Counted from the stretch's first letter, positions 6,662-14,518 are shown. The stretch is 34,151 nt of DNA from Dehalococcoidia bacterium (GCA_030602785.1 JAUVZB010000025.1:1-34151); one strand, 5' to 3'. Program-made: numbers and translations. Notes: a model not told the origin generated them from the sequence alone.

Positions 6662-7992
6662 AGATGAGTCCGCAACTTGTAGTAGCCGTCATGTTTGGCG
6701 CCGTGTTCATCGGCGTGTTCCTTGGCTATCCGTTGCCGTTCATCGTGGCCGGCGTCGCCATGGTAGTGGGGTTCCTGGTGCTTGGCCCGCCGGTGTTTGC
6801 CCTTCTGCGGGTGCGCCTGTGGGGCATGATGATCAGCTATATACTGCTTGCTATCCCGCTCTTCATCTTCATGGGCTCGATGGTAGAAAAATCGGGCTGT
6901 GCGGAGGGCCTGTACGAGGGCCTGTATCTGTCGTTTGGTGGCCTGCGGGGTGGTCTCGCTATTGCGACCGTTCTGATGGGAACGGTGCTGGCCGCGTGCG
7001 TGGGAATCATTGCCGCATCTGTTATCACCCTCGGGCTGATTGGTATTCCCAGCATGTTGAAGCGGGGCTATGACAAATCGCTCATCTGCGGGGCTGTGTG
7101 CGCGGGTGGGAGCCTTGGTATCCTGATACCTCCCAGCATCATGCTTGTTATCTACGGGCCGATGGCCCAGATATCCGTCGGAAAGCTGTTCATGGGAGCC
7201 TTCGGTCCAGGCCTGCTGCTGTCGGGACTATACGTCACTTACATCGCTGTCCGCGCGTGGCTGCAGCCGGGTCTCGCACCTCCGCTCTCCGCGGAGGAGA
7301 GAGCTGTCCCCGTTGCGGTCAAGGTACGGGCCCTTGCGACAGGCATGATGCCGCCGCTGTTGTTGGTGATGAGCGTGTTAGGAGTCATCTTCTTTGGAAT
7401 CGCTGCGCCAACCGAGGCTGCGGCCTGCGGTGCATTCGCAGCGACGATACTGGCGATCGCGAATCGGAGGTTCAGCCGGACTGTCCTGAGGGACTGCATG
7501 TTTCAGACGGTGAGGGTCTCCACGATGGCCCTGCTCATTGGGTGGAGCGCCAGCATGTTCACGGGCGTGTTCCTGAGGCTGAAGGGTGGTGATGTGGTGG
7601 CGGACTTGATTATGGCCGCCCCGTTTGGCAAGTGGGGCGCGTTCGGGCTCGTGATGATTGTGGTGTTCATCCTGGGCTTCCTTATAGATTGGATGGCAAT
7701 CGTGTTCATTCTCGTGCCGCTGCTGGCTCCGATTATTCCAGAACTGGGGTTCGACCCACTATGGTTCGCAATCATGATTTGTGTCAATCTGCAGATGGCT
7801 TTCATGACGCCGCCGATGGCGCCGGCGATATTCTTCCTGCGAGGGATAGCAAAGGAAGAATGGGGCATCAACATGATGCACATAATCCGCGGCATCGTGC
7901 CCTTCGTGTTTTTCATCGTCGTCGCGTTGGGCTTGTGCATCGTGTTCCCGCAGATCATCCTCTGGTTGCCGCACCAGATGATCAAGTTCTAG
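6655..7992 (+). CDS. dctM: TRAP transporter large permease (DctM family)
   Basis: This 445-residue, roughly 12-span protein is the transport subunit that uses the sodium gradient to move the ligand delivered by DctP. Family blocks seen include LLAIPLFIFMGSMVEKSG, GTVLAACVGIIAASVITLGLIGIP, ICGAVCAGGSLGILIPPSIMLVIYG and, near the end, FLIDWMAIVFILVPLLAPI with NLQMAFMTPPMAPAIFFLRG. GTG 6655 was chosen because GGGTGAGG lies just upstream and the ATG at 6664 would be too far away. It overlaps dctQ in the usual way. Confidence 0.93.
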   Translation: MVEMSPQLVVAVMFGAVFIGVFLGYPLPFIVAGVAMVVGFLVLGPPVFALLRVRLWGMMISYILLAIPLFIFMGSMVEKSGCAEGLYEGLYLSFGGLRGGLAIATVLMGTVLAACVGIIAASVITLGLIGIPSMLKRGYDKSLICGAVCAGGSLGILIPPSIMLVIYGPMAQISVGKLFMGAFGPGLLLSGLYVTYIAVRAWLQPGLAPPLSAEERAVPVAVKVRALATGMMPPLLLVMSVLGVIFFGIAAPTEAAACGAFAATILAIANRRFSRTVLRDCMFQTVRVSTMALLIGWSASMFTGVFLRLKGGDVVADLIMAAPFGKWGAFGLVMIVVFILGFLIDWMAIVFILVPLLAPIIPELGFDPLWFAIMICVNLQMAFMTPPMAPAIFFLRGIAKEEWGINMMHIIRGIVPFVFFIVVALGLCIVFPQIILWLPHQMIKF

Positions 7993-8032
7993 GCGGGTGT
8001 TGAGAGTTCGTCCGCCGGAGACGATGAGAACC

Positions 8033-8101
8033 GCCGGTCAACCGGCTTGCGAAAGGCGGACGGGATAGACTGCGTGTCGCAGCGGTGTCCCGCTGCGACA
8101 C
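8033..8101 (+). promoter_or_regulatory. Two hairpins between dctM and the SDR gene
   Basis: GCCGGT-CA-ACCGGC (8033-8046) is followed by a 12-bp perfect stem GTGTCGCAGCGG (8074-8085) / 8090-8101 with the loop TGTC. Neither has a T-run. The second ends 26 bases before the SDR start, so it could act as an mRNA processing or stability element within the operon. Confidence 0.5.
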
Positions 8102-8127
8102 GTCGGTATCAGAACAAGGAGGATTGC

Positions 8128-8901
8128 ATGCTGCTGGAAGGAAAGGTGGCCCTCATCACCGGTTCAGGTCGAGGGATTGGCCGCGCGATGGCGATGACGT
8201 TCGCCCGGGAAGGGGCGGATATCGCCGTCAACGATGTGAACCTTGAGGCTGCGGAGGAGACTGCCGAGGAGATAAGAGGCCTTGGGCGGAAGGCAATTGC
8301 CGTGAAGGCCGATGTCGGCGACCCCGAAGAGGTCGAGGTGATGGTGGCGCGAACGATTGGCGGGCTGGGTGGTGTGCACATACTGGTGAACAACGCAGGC
8401 ATAGTGGACCAGGGCGTGCCGACCGTCGAGTCATCGGTCGAGCGATGGGACGAGGTCCTTCGCGTGATACTTCGCGGCACGTACCTGTGCTGTCGGAGTG
8501 CAGGGAAATGGATGGTGCAGCAGCGCACCGGGAAGATAGTGAACATAGGCTCTGTGGCTGGTCTCACGGGATTGGCGCCTCGCCCGGCGTACGTTCCCGC
8601 CAAGGGTGCTGTCATCGACCTCACCCATACCCTCGCGGTTGAATGGGCTCCGTACGGCATTAACGTCAACTGCATCACTCCGGGGTTCTGCCTGACGCCT
8701 CTCTCTGAAGAGGCGTTCAAGCGCGCGGGTGCGGACCTGGCGAAGGTGGGGCAGAACATACCCATGGGACGGCTGGCGCTGCCGCAGGATATCGCTGATG
8801 CGGCCCTGTTCCTGGTATCGGACGGAGCGAAGTACATCACGGGCGTGACGCTCCCCGTGGACGGCGGCTGGCTTGTGTACCGGCAGCTTCCAAAGGGGTA
8901 G
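8128..8901 (+). CDS. SDR-family NAD(P)-dependent oxidoreductase
   Basis: This 257-residue classical short-chain dehydrogenase has the cofactor motif TGSGRGIG (11-18), NNAG (88-91), and the catalytic triad S142 (NIGSVAG), Y155 and K159 (YVPAK). The C-terminus has the common GVTLPVDGGW ending. It probably oxidises a secondary alcohol of the compound imported by the TRAP system just upstream, or an intermediate of it; the substrate is unknown. ATG 8128 has AAGGAGG seven bases upstream. It probably belongs to the TRAP operon with the epimerase that follows. Confidence 0.93.
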   Translation: MLLEGKVALITGSGRGIGRAMAMTFAREGADIAVNDVNLEAAEETAEEIRGLGRKAIAVKADVGDPEEVEVMVARTIGGLGGVHILVNNAGIVDQGVPTVESSVERWDEVLRVILRGTYLCCRSAGKWMVQQRTGKIVNIGSVAGLTGLAPRPAYVPAKGAVIDLTHTLAVEWAPYGINVNCITPGFCLTPLSEEAFKRAGADLAKVGQNIPMGRLALPQDIADAALFLVSDGAKYITGVTLPVDGGWLVYRQLPKG

Positions 8902-8981
8902 TGCCGCGCGCCACCCATGTTGCTGGTTCCCGGGCGTCCACCACAGCGTGGGCGCGCGTTGAGAGGAGGAGAGTTCATAAC

Positions 8982-9956
8982 ATGGCGAATTGTATGGTAA
9001 CGGGTGGATTCGGATTCGTTGGCAGGCATCTTGTGAAGATGCTGTTGGAACGCGGTGACAGAGTCACCGTGTTCGATGTGGTCCCCGGTTCTCCCTTCCT
9101 CGAGGATATCAAGGGTGAATTCAACGCGAGGGTAGGCGACCTTGCGAACATGGCGCACCTTGTTGAGGCAGTGCGCGAGAACCAGATTGAGACCATCTAC
9201 CATGTCGGGGCGGCCATCCCTCCACTGACGGAGCGTGACCCGTCTCTTGCGTTCAACGCGAACGTACTCGGCACCCAGAACATACTTGAGGTTGCCCGGC
9301 TGCTTGGCGTGAAGAGCGTCATCTTTGCGAGCACGCAATCATCGTACTCCGACGGGGATGCGTTCATACCGATGGACTACCCGCAGAGGCCCGGCACTTT
9401 CTACGGGATGACCAAGGTCTGTGGCGAGCGTATGGGCGAGGCCTACTGGCGGCACTTCGGTGTGAACTTCCGTGGCGTGCGATACTGCATCGTGAACGGT
9501 CCCGGCAGGGGTGGTGTGAATCCGGGCCAGTTCGTGGTCTGGACACTGCAGATGGCGGCATTGAAGCGTCCTTTCAAGGTCTTTGTTGAGCCGGACGCCG
9601 AGGTCGCGAGCATCTACGTCAAAGATGCGGCGAAGGCGCTCATCGACCTCAATGAGGCCGATGAAGCCGGACTGCGGTACCGCGTGTACCCCATCATGGG
9701 CTACACGGTGACAGCTCGACAGCTCGTCGATGTCGCGAAGAAGTATGTGCCCGAAGCGGACCTCACCTTCAGAGTCAACGAGGACATGATGAAGAAGGTG
9801 CGTTCCCTGAATCTGGCCCGCCGCATGGATATCGAGCCTGCGATGAAGGACTGGGGCTTCAAGCCCGAGTACGACCTGGATGCGTCCATGAGGGACTATG
9901 TGGCGCAGTGCGCGTCGCATCGCGACCTGCTCGACTACGCGATCCCGGAATTCTAG
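8982..9956 (+). CDS. NAD-dependent epimerase/dehydratase (extended SDR)
   Basis: This 324-residue protein has the Rossmann motif GGFGFVG (8-14), an ASTQSSYSD block with the catalytic Ser/Thr near 117-121, and Y141/K145 in FYGMTK. These mark a UDP-glucose 4-epimerase-like extended SDR. The family epimerises or oxidises nucleotide sugars or sugar acids; here, next to TRAP and SDR genes, a catabolic role is more likely than cell-wall sugar synthesis, but this is inference. ATG 8982 is preceded by GAGGAGGAG. A strong hairpin follows at 9983. Confidence 0.9.
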   Translation: MANCMVTGGFGFVGRHLVKMLLERGDRVTVFDVVPGSPFLEDIKGEFNARVGDLANMAHLVEAVRENQIETIYHVGAAIPPLTERDPSLAFNANVLGTQNILEVARLLGVKSVIFASTQSSYSDGDAFIPMDYPQRPGTFYGMTKVCGERMGEAYWRHFGVNFRGVRYCIVNGPGRGGVNPGQFVVWTLQMAALKRPFKVFVEPDAEVASIYVKDAAKALIDLNEADEAGLRYRVYPIMGYTVTARQLVDVAKKYVPEADLTFRVNEDMMKKVRSLNLARRMDIEPAMKDWGFKPEYDLDASMRDYVAQCASHRDLLDYAIPEF

Positions 9957-9982
9957 TTCCGGTCATCTGAAGGCAACAAGAA

Positions 9983-10008
9983 GGGCGGTGGGACCAGTCC
10001 CGCCGCCC
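9983..10008. terminator. Bidirectional hairpin between convergent genes
   Basis: GGGCGGTGGGAC (9983-9994) pairs with GTCCCGCCGCCC (9997-10008), with one G-T wobble and the two-base spacer CA. It separates the epimerase gene on the plus strand from the VOC gene on the minus strand, so it can end both transcripts. T-runs are weak. Confidence 0.65.
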
Positions 10009-10032
10009 TCGTGCTTGAACTCTGCCAGACGG

Positions 10033-10515
10033 CTAGTCCTCGATGGGGGTGCCCGTCGCGGGATGGAGTTTTACGCCTTTGGGCGCCTCCATGATCTCCA
10101 GGGTGATACCGTCCGGACCCCGGAAGTAGGCGATTCCCCAGCCCTTCAACGCGCCGCCTCCCGCCCACAGGGGCTCGTAGACGAACTCGACACCCTTCGC
10201 GGACCATTCCTTGTACGTCTTATCAATGTCGTCGACGACAAAGCCAATGTGTGCGACACCCGTGTTGCACGTGGCCAGATCGAGTGTCTTGCCCTCGGGG
10301 CTGACGTACTGGATAAGTTCCACGTTGCCGTTGTCAGGCGTGATGATGTTGACTATCTTCATCTGAAGGTTCTCGAAGCCGATAATCTTCTCCACGCGCT
10401 CGCCGCTGACGTCCCGCACATCATTGGACTCGAGGCCCAGCTTGTCGACGAAGAATGAGCGGGCCTCATCAATGTTGCTGACAGTAAAACTGATGTGCTG
10501 TATTGCTGTAATCAT
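10033..10515 (-). CDS. VOC-family protein (glyoxalase / methylmalonyl-CoA epimerase-like)
   Basis: This 160-residue protein has two beta-alpha-beta-beta-beta repeats of the vicinal oxygen chelate fold. Likely metal ligands are H7 (IQHISFTV), E66 (NVELIQY), H89 (VAHIGFVVDD) and E140 (GITLEIMEAP), the usual H-E-H-E arrangement. Family members include glyoxalase I, methylmalonyl-CoA epimerase and extradiol dioxygenases; sequence alone does not decide among them. ATG 10515 is preceded by GGAGG. It is divergent from the methyltransferase and convergent with the epimerase gene. Confidence 0.88.
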   Translation of the reverse strand: MITAIQHISFTVSNIDEARSFFVDKLGLESNDVRDVSGERVEKIIGFENLQMKIVNIITPDNGNVELIQYVSPEGKTLDLATCNTGVAHIGFVVDDIDKTYKEWSAKGVEFVYEPLWAGGGALKGWGIAYFRGPDGITLEIMEAPKGVKLHPATGTPIED

Positions 10516-10603
10516 GTCCTGCCTCCAACTGTAGCGTTCGAGGGCGATTCTATCATAGCGAACTTGGCCTCGTTGATGTGGTTGTGGATGGGATGGAAAG
10601 GGA

Positions 10604-10632
10604 TTGACCACCCCATTTGCCTGTGCTATCGT
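10604..10632 (+). promoter_or_regulatory. Sigma-70 promoter for the methyltransferase gene
   Basis: TTGACC (10604-10609) and TATCGT (10627-10632) are separated by exactly 17 bases. The predicted start near 10639 gives a leader of about 120 bases containing a GGAG/GGAGTG-rich stretch. It lies in the 243-bp region between divergent genes. Confidence 0.5.
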
Positions 10633-10758
10633 CCGAGTGGAGCGGAGTGGAGTGAGAACTCTCCGCCAGGTCTTCAAACGGGGACGGGGCCCGCCGTTTC
10701 CGGCCAGATATCCGACAGAAACGAATCTTCATGTTGTTGCGTTAAGAAGGAGGTGCGT

Positions 10759-11397
10759 ATGACGGAAGAAAGCAAGGTGCAATGGATATACGCGTCCAAG
10801 GACAACGAGGAACTGGAGCAGAGATACGATGTGTGGGCAGGCGAGTATGACAAGGACCTTGACGAGTCCTTCGGGTGGGTTGGACCGAAAGTGGGGGCCG
10901 AGGTCTTCGCAAAACACGTGCCACAGGCAGCGGTGATTCTAGATGCGGGAGTGGGGACGGGACTGGTCGGTGTTGAGTTGAGGAAGCTCGGTTACACGAA
11001 TATCACCGGGATGGATATGTCACAGGGAATGCTGGATGAGGCTGCCAGGAAGGGAGTCTATCGGCAACTGGACCAGATGGTTATGGGTGAGAAGCTGGAC
11101 TACATAGACGACGCGTTCGACGCTGTCATCAGTATCGGGGTGCTGACTCTCGGGCATGCCCCAGCCGGGTCGCTGGACGAGCTCGTTCGGGTCACGAAGG
11201 CCGGCGGCCACGTGGTATTCAGCCTGCGCCCTGATGTGTACGAGGAACACGGCTTCAAGGAGAAGCAGTCGGCGTTGGAAGCCGCGGGACGCTGGGAGCT
11301 GGTGGAGGTTTCGGACAAGGTGAAGATAATGCCGAAAGGGGAGCCGGAAGTGGAGCACCAGGTATGGGCGTACCGCGTGTGCCCGGGTGGAGAATAG
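10759..11397 (+). CDS. Class I SAM-dependent methyltransferase
   Basis: This 212-residue protein carries motif I LDAGVGTGLVG (61-71), an acidic post-I turn ITGMDMSQGML, DAVISIGVLTLGHAPAGSLDELVRVTKAGGHVVFSL (motifs II and III), and an N-terminal YDVWAGEYDKDLDESFG that matches a Methyltransf_11/UbiE-like family. The substrate is unknown. ATG 10759 is preceded by AAGAAGGAGG. It has its own promoter and is followed by the second C_GCAxxG_C_C gene after a hairpin. Confidence 0.9.
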   Translation: MTEESKVQWIYASKDNEELEQRYDVWAGEYDKDLDESFGWVGPKVGAEVFAKHVPQAAVILDAGVGTGLVGVELRKLGYTNITGMDMSQGMLDEAARKGVYRQLDQMVMGEKLDYIDDAFDAVISIGVLTLGHAPAGSLDELVRVTKAGGHVVFSLRPDVYEEHGFKEKQSALEAAGRWELVEVSDKVKIMPKGEPEVEHQVWAYRVCPGGE

Positions 11398-11416
11398 GAC
11401 GGAAACGAGGGTCTGG

Positions 11417-11445
11417 CGGGCTGCACTGTCGGGGAGACCAGCCCG
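11417..11445 (+). terminator. Weak hairpin after the methyltransferase gene
   Basis: CGGGCTG (11417-11423) pairs with CAGCCCG (11439-11445) around a 15-base loop. There is no T-run. It may separate the methyltransferase from the next gene. Confidence 0.3.
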
Positions 11446-11513
11446 TGCTGATACAGTTGAATAACCCCGCTACGGGTCAGGATACAAACGAAGTAACGTA
11501 GGAGGTCTCCGGT

Positions 11514-12032
11514 ATGGTAGCTGAGCCGACCAACAAGGAACTGCTTGACCGTGTAGAGGAGGATGGGGCGAAGTGTGAGAAAGAGATGCACGCGTGCGCG
11601 CGCTGCGCGCTTCTCGCCGTTGCTCGAAACCTCAAGCTGGCCGAGGACGATTGCATTGATGCTGCGTTGAGGACGGCGATACCGCTGAGCGGCGGTATTG
11701 CGGGAACGCGCAACCACTGTGGTGCGCTGGTGGGGGGGATCATGGCGATTGGTCTTGCAATGGTGAAGGGCAATCCTCGCGAGGCCGCCGTCGAGGAGAG
11801 GAAGGCCTCTATGGCGGTTTCTAAACGCTTCTACCGCTGGTTCGAGAAGGAGATTGGCCAGGTGCGCTGCTACGACATCCGGGACGCCGGTCTGGGGCGC
11901 TCCTTTGACACATCCGACCCGGAGGAGACGAAGAAGTTCGAAGCGGCCGGCGGATACGAGCTGTGCAGCGGCGTGGTTGGCAAGGCGGCACGCAAAGCCG
12001 CTGAGATGATTCTCGAGTCGCAGAAAACATAG
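11514..12032 (+). CDS. C_GCAxxG_C_C family putative redox protein, copy 2
   Basis: This 172-residue paralogue of the protein at 3058-3579 shares C21, C28 and C31 (MHACARC), C69 (GTRNHCGALVGGIMAIG) and the late cysteines in RCYDIRD and ELCSGVVG. It also shares the long blocks SGGIAGTRNHCGAL and FDTSDP. It has an extra cysteine (EDDCID) that copy 1 lacks. Copy 2 has A27 where copy 1 has G27, so its motif reads ACARC. Start ATG 11514 has GGAGG upstream. A redox role is inferred from the family. Confidence 0.85.
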   Translation: MVAEPTNKELLDRVEEDGAKCEKEMHACARCALLAVARNLKLAEDDCIDAALRTAIPLSGGIAGTRNHCGALVGGIMAIGLAMVKGNPREAAVEERKASMAVSKRFYRWFEKEIGQVRCYDIRDAGLGRSFDTSDPEETKKFEAAGGYELCSGVVGKAARKAAEMILESQKT

Positions 12033-12147
12033 CTGTCGTGGCTGGCTTCTCTCTCAGGTGGTAGGAGGCGCGTTTGTGCAGGCGAAGTGGACCTCTTGAA
12101 GGAGTGCCGGCGCGTCAGTTGGTGAGGCAGAAGCTGTTGGCTAACGT

Positions 12148-12183
12148 CTAGGGGCAGGCGGTGACTTCAACGCGGTCACGGCC
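12148..12183 (-). pseudogene. Severed 3' end of the GGDEF gene
   Basis: Reading the minus strand from 12183 gives G-RDRVEVTACP and then TAG at 12148-12150. Joined to the interrupted gene (..YRAKEAG) through the shared GGC glycine codon it rebuilds YRAKEAGRDRV, the normal end of a GGDEF domain. This fragment was separated by the IS3 element and is no longer translated with the rest. Confidence 0.85.
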
Positions 12184-12265
12184 TGAGGTGGACCCCATCC
12201 TTAGGACAGGACAGGGGCTAGATTAAGGTGGGGTTCTGCCGCCCTTGGGGCTCCCTTCGATACTA

Positions 12266-12856
12266 TCAGATGAACAGATTGTCGTTGTAGCTCCCCTTCC
12301 CGTCCATGCTGATGCTGATGCCATGCCGCTCCAGCATCCCGGTGAATTCATCGCTGGTGAACTGGCTGCCCTGATCGCTGTTGAAGATCTCCGGCCTCCC
12401 TGTACCCAGGGCCTCCGAAAGCGCGTCGATGCAGAAGCCGACGTCCAGGGTGTTGGACAGACGCCACGCAAGCACGTATCGGCTGTACCAGTCCATGACG
12501 GCCACCAGATACAGGAAACCACGCGCCATGGGAATGAACGTGATGTCCGTCGCCCAGACCTGGTTGGGCGCGCTGATGCTCAGGCCCCTGAGCAGATACG
12601 GAAAACGCCGGTGCGTGGGTGCCGGGATTGTGGTTCTCGGACGCCGGTAGACTGCCCTGAGCCCCATGAGGCGCATCAGTCTCTGCACACGTTTCCGGTT
12701 CACCCTCTGGCCCCGGCTCTGCAGCCATGCGGCCATCTTGCGCGCCCCGTAGAACGGCGTCGCCAGATACTGGCGGTCAATCAGCTTCATGAGAGCGAGA
12801 TCCTCCTCTGCGATTGCCTTCGGCTGGTAGTACAGACCCGACCGGCTGATGCCCAA
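12266..12856 (-). CDS. IS3 OrfB transposase (DDE integrase), C-terminally truncated
   Basis: The product has the HTH_21-like start MGISRSGLYYQP and the rve core: WATDITFIPMARG (first Asp), FNSDQGSQFTSDEF (second Asp), then MDGKGSYNDNLFI and a stop. In intact relatives DN.F.E follows, where the Glu completes DDE, and roughly 60-70 more residues are expected; here both are gone. The same frame is open upstream of 12856 and reads RRHPSLSLVRQC without a start codon. The natural product would therefore be an OrfAB fusion made by -1 frameshifting in the overlap with OrfA, around 12928-13005. No classic A6G slippery site is seen. Confidence 0.85.
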   Translation of the reverse strand: MGISRSGLYYQPKAIAEEDLALMKLIDRQYLATPFYGARKMAAWLQSRGQRVNRKRVQRLMRLMGLRAVYRRPRTTIPAPTHRRFPYLLRGLSISAPNQVWATDITFIPMARGFLYLVAVMDWYSRYVLAWRLSNTLDVGFCIDALSEALGTGRPEIFNSDQGSQFTSDEFTGMLERHGISISMDGKGSYNDNLFI

Positions 12857-12927
12857 CAGCCGGCACTGGCGTACCAGTGACAGCGACGGGTGCCGACGAT
12901 CGATTCCGGCACGCCGTCGCTTCAGGC

Positions 12928-13209
12928 TCAGCGAGCCAACCTGCTCTCCAAGAAATCCCGCTCCACCTTGAGCTGCCCAATGTGCTGGTATAGCTGGGCA
13001 ACCAGGCCATCATCACTCGTCTTCCTTTTCTGGCCCTCGTCGAAAACCCCAGCGGCGCCTTCCACCAGCGCTTTCTTCCACGCACTCACCAGGTTTGGAT
13101 GAACCTCGAACCGGCTGGCCAACTGCGCTACCGTGTCTTCCCCTTTGAGCGCCTCCATGGCAACCTTGGCCTTGAATGCCGGGCTGTGCTTCCTGCGGTT
13201 CCGTTTCAT
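12928..13209 (-). CDS. IS3 OrfA (helix-turn-helix transposase subunit)
   Basis: This 93-residue protein, [23 protein letters not shown] onward, has the HTH_Tnp_1 helix-turn-helix ([21 protein letters not shown]) that binds the terminal repeats. It is followed by a leucine-zipper-like region ([23 protein letters not shown]). ATG 13209 is preceded by AAGGAGCAGGAC. It ends at TGA 12928; the OrfB frame lies one base back (-1). Typical length for the family. Confidence 0.9.
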   Translation of the reverse strand: MKRNRRKHSPAFKAKVAMEALKGEDTVAQLASRFEVHPNLVSAWKKALVEGAAGVFDEGQKRKTSDDGLVAQLYQHIGQLKVERDFLESRLAR

Positions 13210-13288
13210 GTCCTGCTCCTTCCGTAGCTCCCTCTATTTTAGGAGCAGAATCCCACTTTAGCCACCTGTCCGAATTTCGGGGTCCATC

Positions 13289-13885
13289 TCAGCCTGCCTC
13301 TTTTGCGCGATAGAGCGCGGCATCGGCCCTGCTGATGAGTGAGTCCTCGTCGTCGCCCTCGCAATACTCCGCCCCGCCGAGGCTGGCAGTGACCTTCAGT
13401 GCGCCGCCGGTGGCGTCGCGGAGCGGAGCTCCACGCAAGGCTTTGCAGACCCTCCGGGCCATGGTGGCCGCACCCGCGGCGTCCGTGCGTGGGAGCAGGA
13501 TGAGGAACTCCTCCCCTCCATAGCGCCCAACGAGGTCTGTCTGTCGCACGCTGCGATGCATGAAGTCGGCGAGGTCAGCCAGGACGCTGTCTCCGACACG
13601 GTGCCCGTGCAGGTCATTGACCTGCTTGAAGTAGTCAATGTCCAACATCACCACAGACAGCGCGCCTTTGTACCGCCTGACGTGCTGCAGCCATTCATTC
13701 AGCTTCTCGAGGATGGAGCGGCGATTGTACAGGCCCGTGAGCGTGTCGTAGTAGGCGAGCTGCTCAAGCTCGGAGGTCTTGGCAGCAAGCTGATCTTCGA
13801 TTGCGACAATCTCGTTCTGGAGTCTGGCAACCTCTGCGCTGAGATCGCGTGGGGTGTGGTCGGAAGGCACAGGCTTTGAGTTCAC
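13289..13885 (-). CDS. Diguanylate cyclase (GGDEF), 3' end cut by an IS3 element
   Basis: This 198-residue cytoplasmic protein makes cyclic di-GMP from two GTP. A coiled coil (about 15-43) is followed by YYDTLTGLYNRRS and the GGEEF active site at 123-127, with an RQTD inhibitory site (114-117) five residues upstream. The protein stops at ..ADAALYRAKEAG because the TGA at 13289-13291 comes from the first bases of the IS3 terminal repeat. The original gene ran 11 codons further, to 12148. The catalytic residues are intact, so activity may survive. There is no sensor domain. Confidence 0.9.
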   Translation of the reverse strand: MNSKPVPSDHTPRDLSAEVARLQNEIVAIEDQLAAKTSELEQLAYYDTLTGLYNRRSILEKLNEWLQHVRRYKGALSVVMLDIDYFKQVNDLHGHRVGDSVLADLADFMHRSVRQTDLVGRYGGEEFLILLPRTDAAGAATMARRVCKALRGAPLRDATGGALKVTASLGGAEYCEGDDEDSLISRADAALYRAKEAG

Positions 13886-14041
13886 GACACCAGTATACTA
13901 CGCCCTCGGATTGTGGTGGGAGGGGTGCGTCACCGGCTGTAGATGGTCTGCGATTCTGTCCTCCCCTGACCGTTGGGCGAAAGTGTCCGCATGCAGGAGA
14001 AGGCGACGTTGAAAAGGAAGGCCTGGCAGAGGTCGGTTTTC

Positions 14042-14345
14042 TGCAGGGGCGAGGCATGCCTCGCCCGTCGGGTTGCGTGCCCTTCACGGTTGTGTTGGCC
14101 TTCGCGGCGTTGTGTGACGATAGGGTGGCGGGCCAGGCATGCCTGCCTTCTGCATTCAGACCGTCCCACGTCCACCGGGCACGTGCAACGTGCCCCTGTC
14201 GGAACTACCCCCTTGGTCCTGACCCACACGGGCGGATCTGTAAGGGCGATGCATGCGTCGCCCGTAGGGCAGTGTGCCACTCACGGGTGTGCCGGCCTTT
14301 ACTGGCTTGTGTGACGACATGGCGGTGGGGCAGCATTCCTGCCCC
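14042..14345. repeat. Degenerate tandem duplication with paired hairpins
   Basis: The 956-bp gap 13886-14841 has no credible gene. Two units of about 105 bp, 14042-14147 and 14239-14345, align at roughly 70% by eye. Each starts with a hairpin (perfect palindrome GGGCGAGGCATGCCTCGCCC at 14047-14066; GGGCGATGCATGCGTCGCCC at 14244-14263). Each then has a shared linker containing TTGTGTGACGA and ends with a second hairpin (14134-14145; GGGGCAG / CTGCCCC at 14327-14345). Between the units lies another hairpin, GGGCACGT / ACGTGCCC (14177-14195). Confidence 0.7.
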
Positions 14346-14518
14346 CCTACACCGGAATCCTCCCAAGCGGACGTCTTCGCTGGACACCAATATCAGACAC
14401 GCGGATGTGTGGACTGCCGTGGCATCCGAGGGGGACTCTAACTGCTGGCCCGCAGCGGGCATCGCCGGCGCAGGTGCTTGCTCACGAAGGTGTTTGTGGA
14501 CTGCGGGCTGATGCGAAC

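Larger units (their letters stand above)
12184..13291 (-). mobile_element. Defective IS3-family insertion sequence inside the GGDEF gene
   Basis: The element is about 1108 bp, shorter than the usual 1.2-1.5 kb. The left end TGAGGTGGACCCC and right end (minus strand) TGAGATGGACCCC form imperfect terminal inverted repeats, matching at about 21 of 27 bases. It is flanked by a 3-bp target duplication, GCC at 12181-12183 and 13292-13294. Removing the element plus one GCC restores the GGDEF reading frame, which confirms the ends. It encodes OrfA and an OrfB that lacks its C-terminus. It is probably immobile by itself. Confidence 0.9.

Noticed and set aside
8109-9338. 409-residue open frame on the minus strand
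   Set aside because: It lies opposite the SDR and epimerase genes, which carry full catalytic motifs; high GC content keeps the antisense frame open.
12033-12147. Small gene between the second C_GCAxxG_C_C gene and the IS3 locus
   Set aside because: TAGGAGG and GAAGGAG occur, but no start codon with a meaningful frame follows; the region seems to be spacer.
13849-14511. 220-residue plus-strand frame across the hairpin region
   Set aside because: Its translation crosses the tandem hairpin units and has no family pattern, and it begins antisense to the GGDEF gene.
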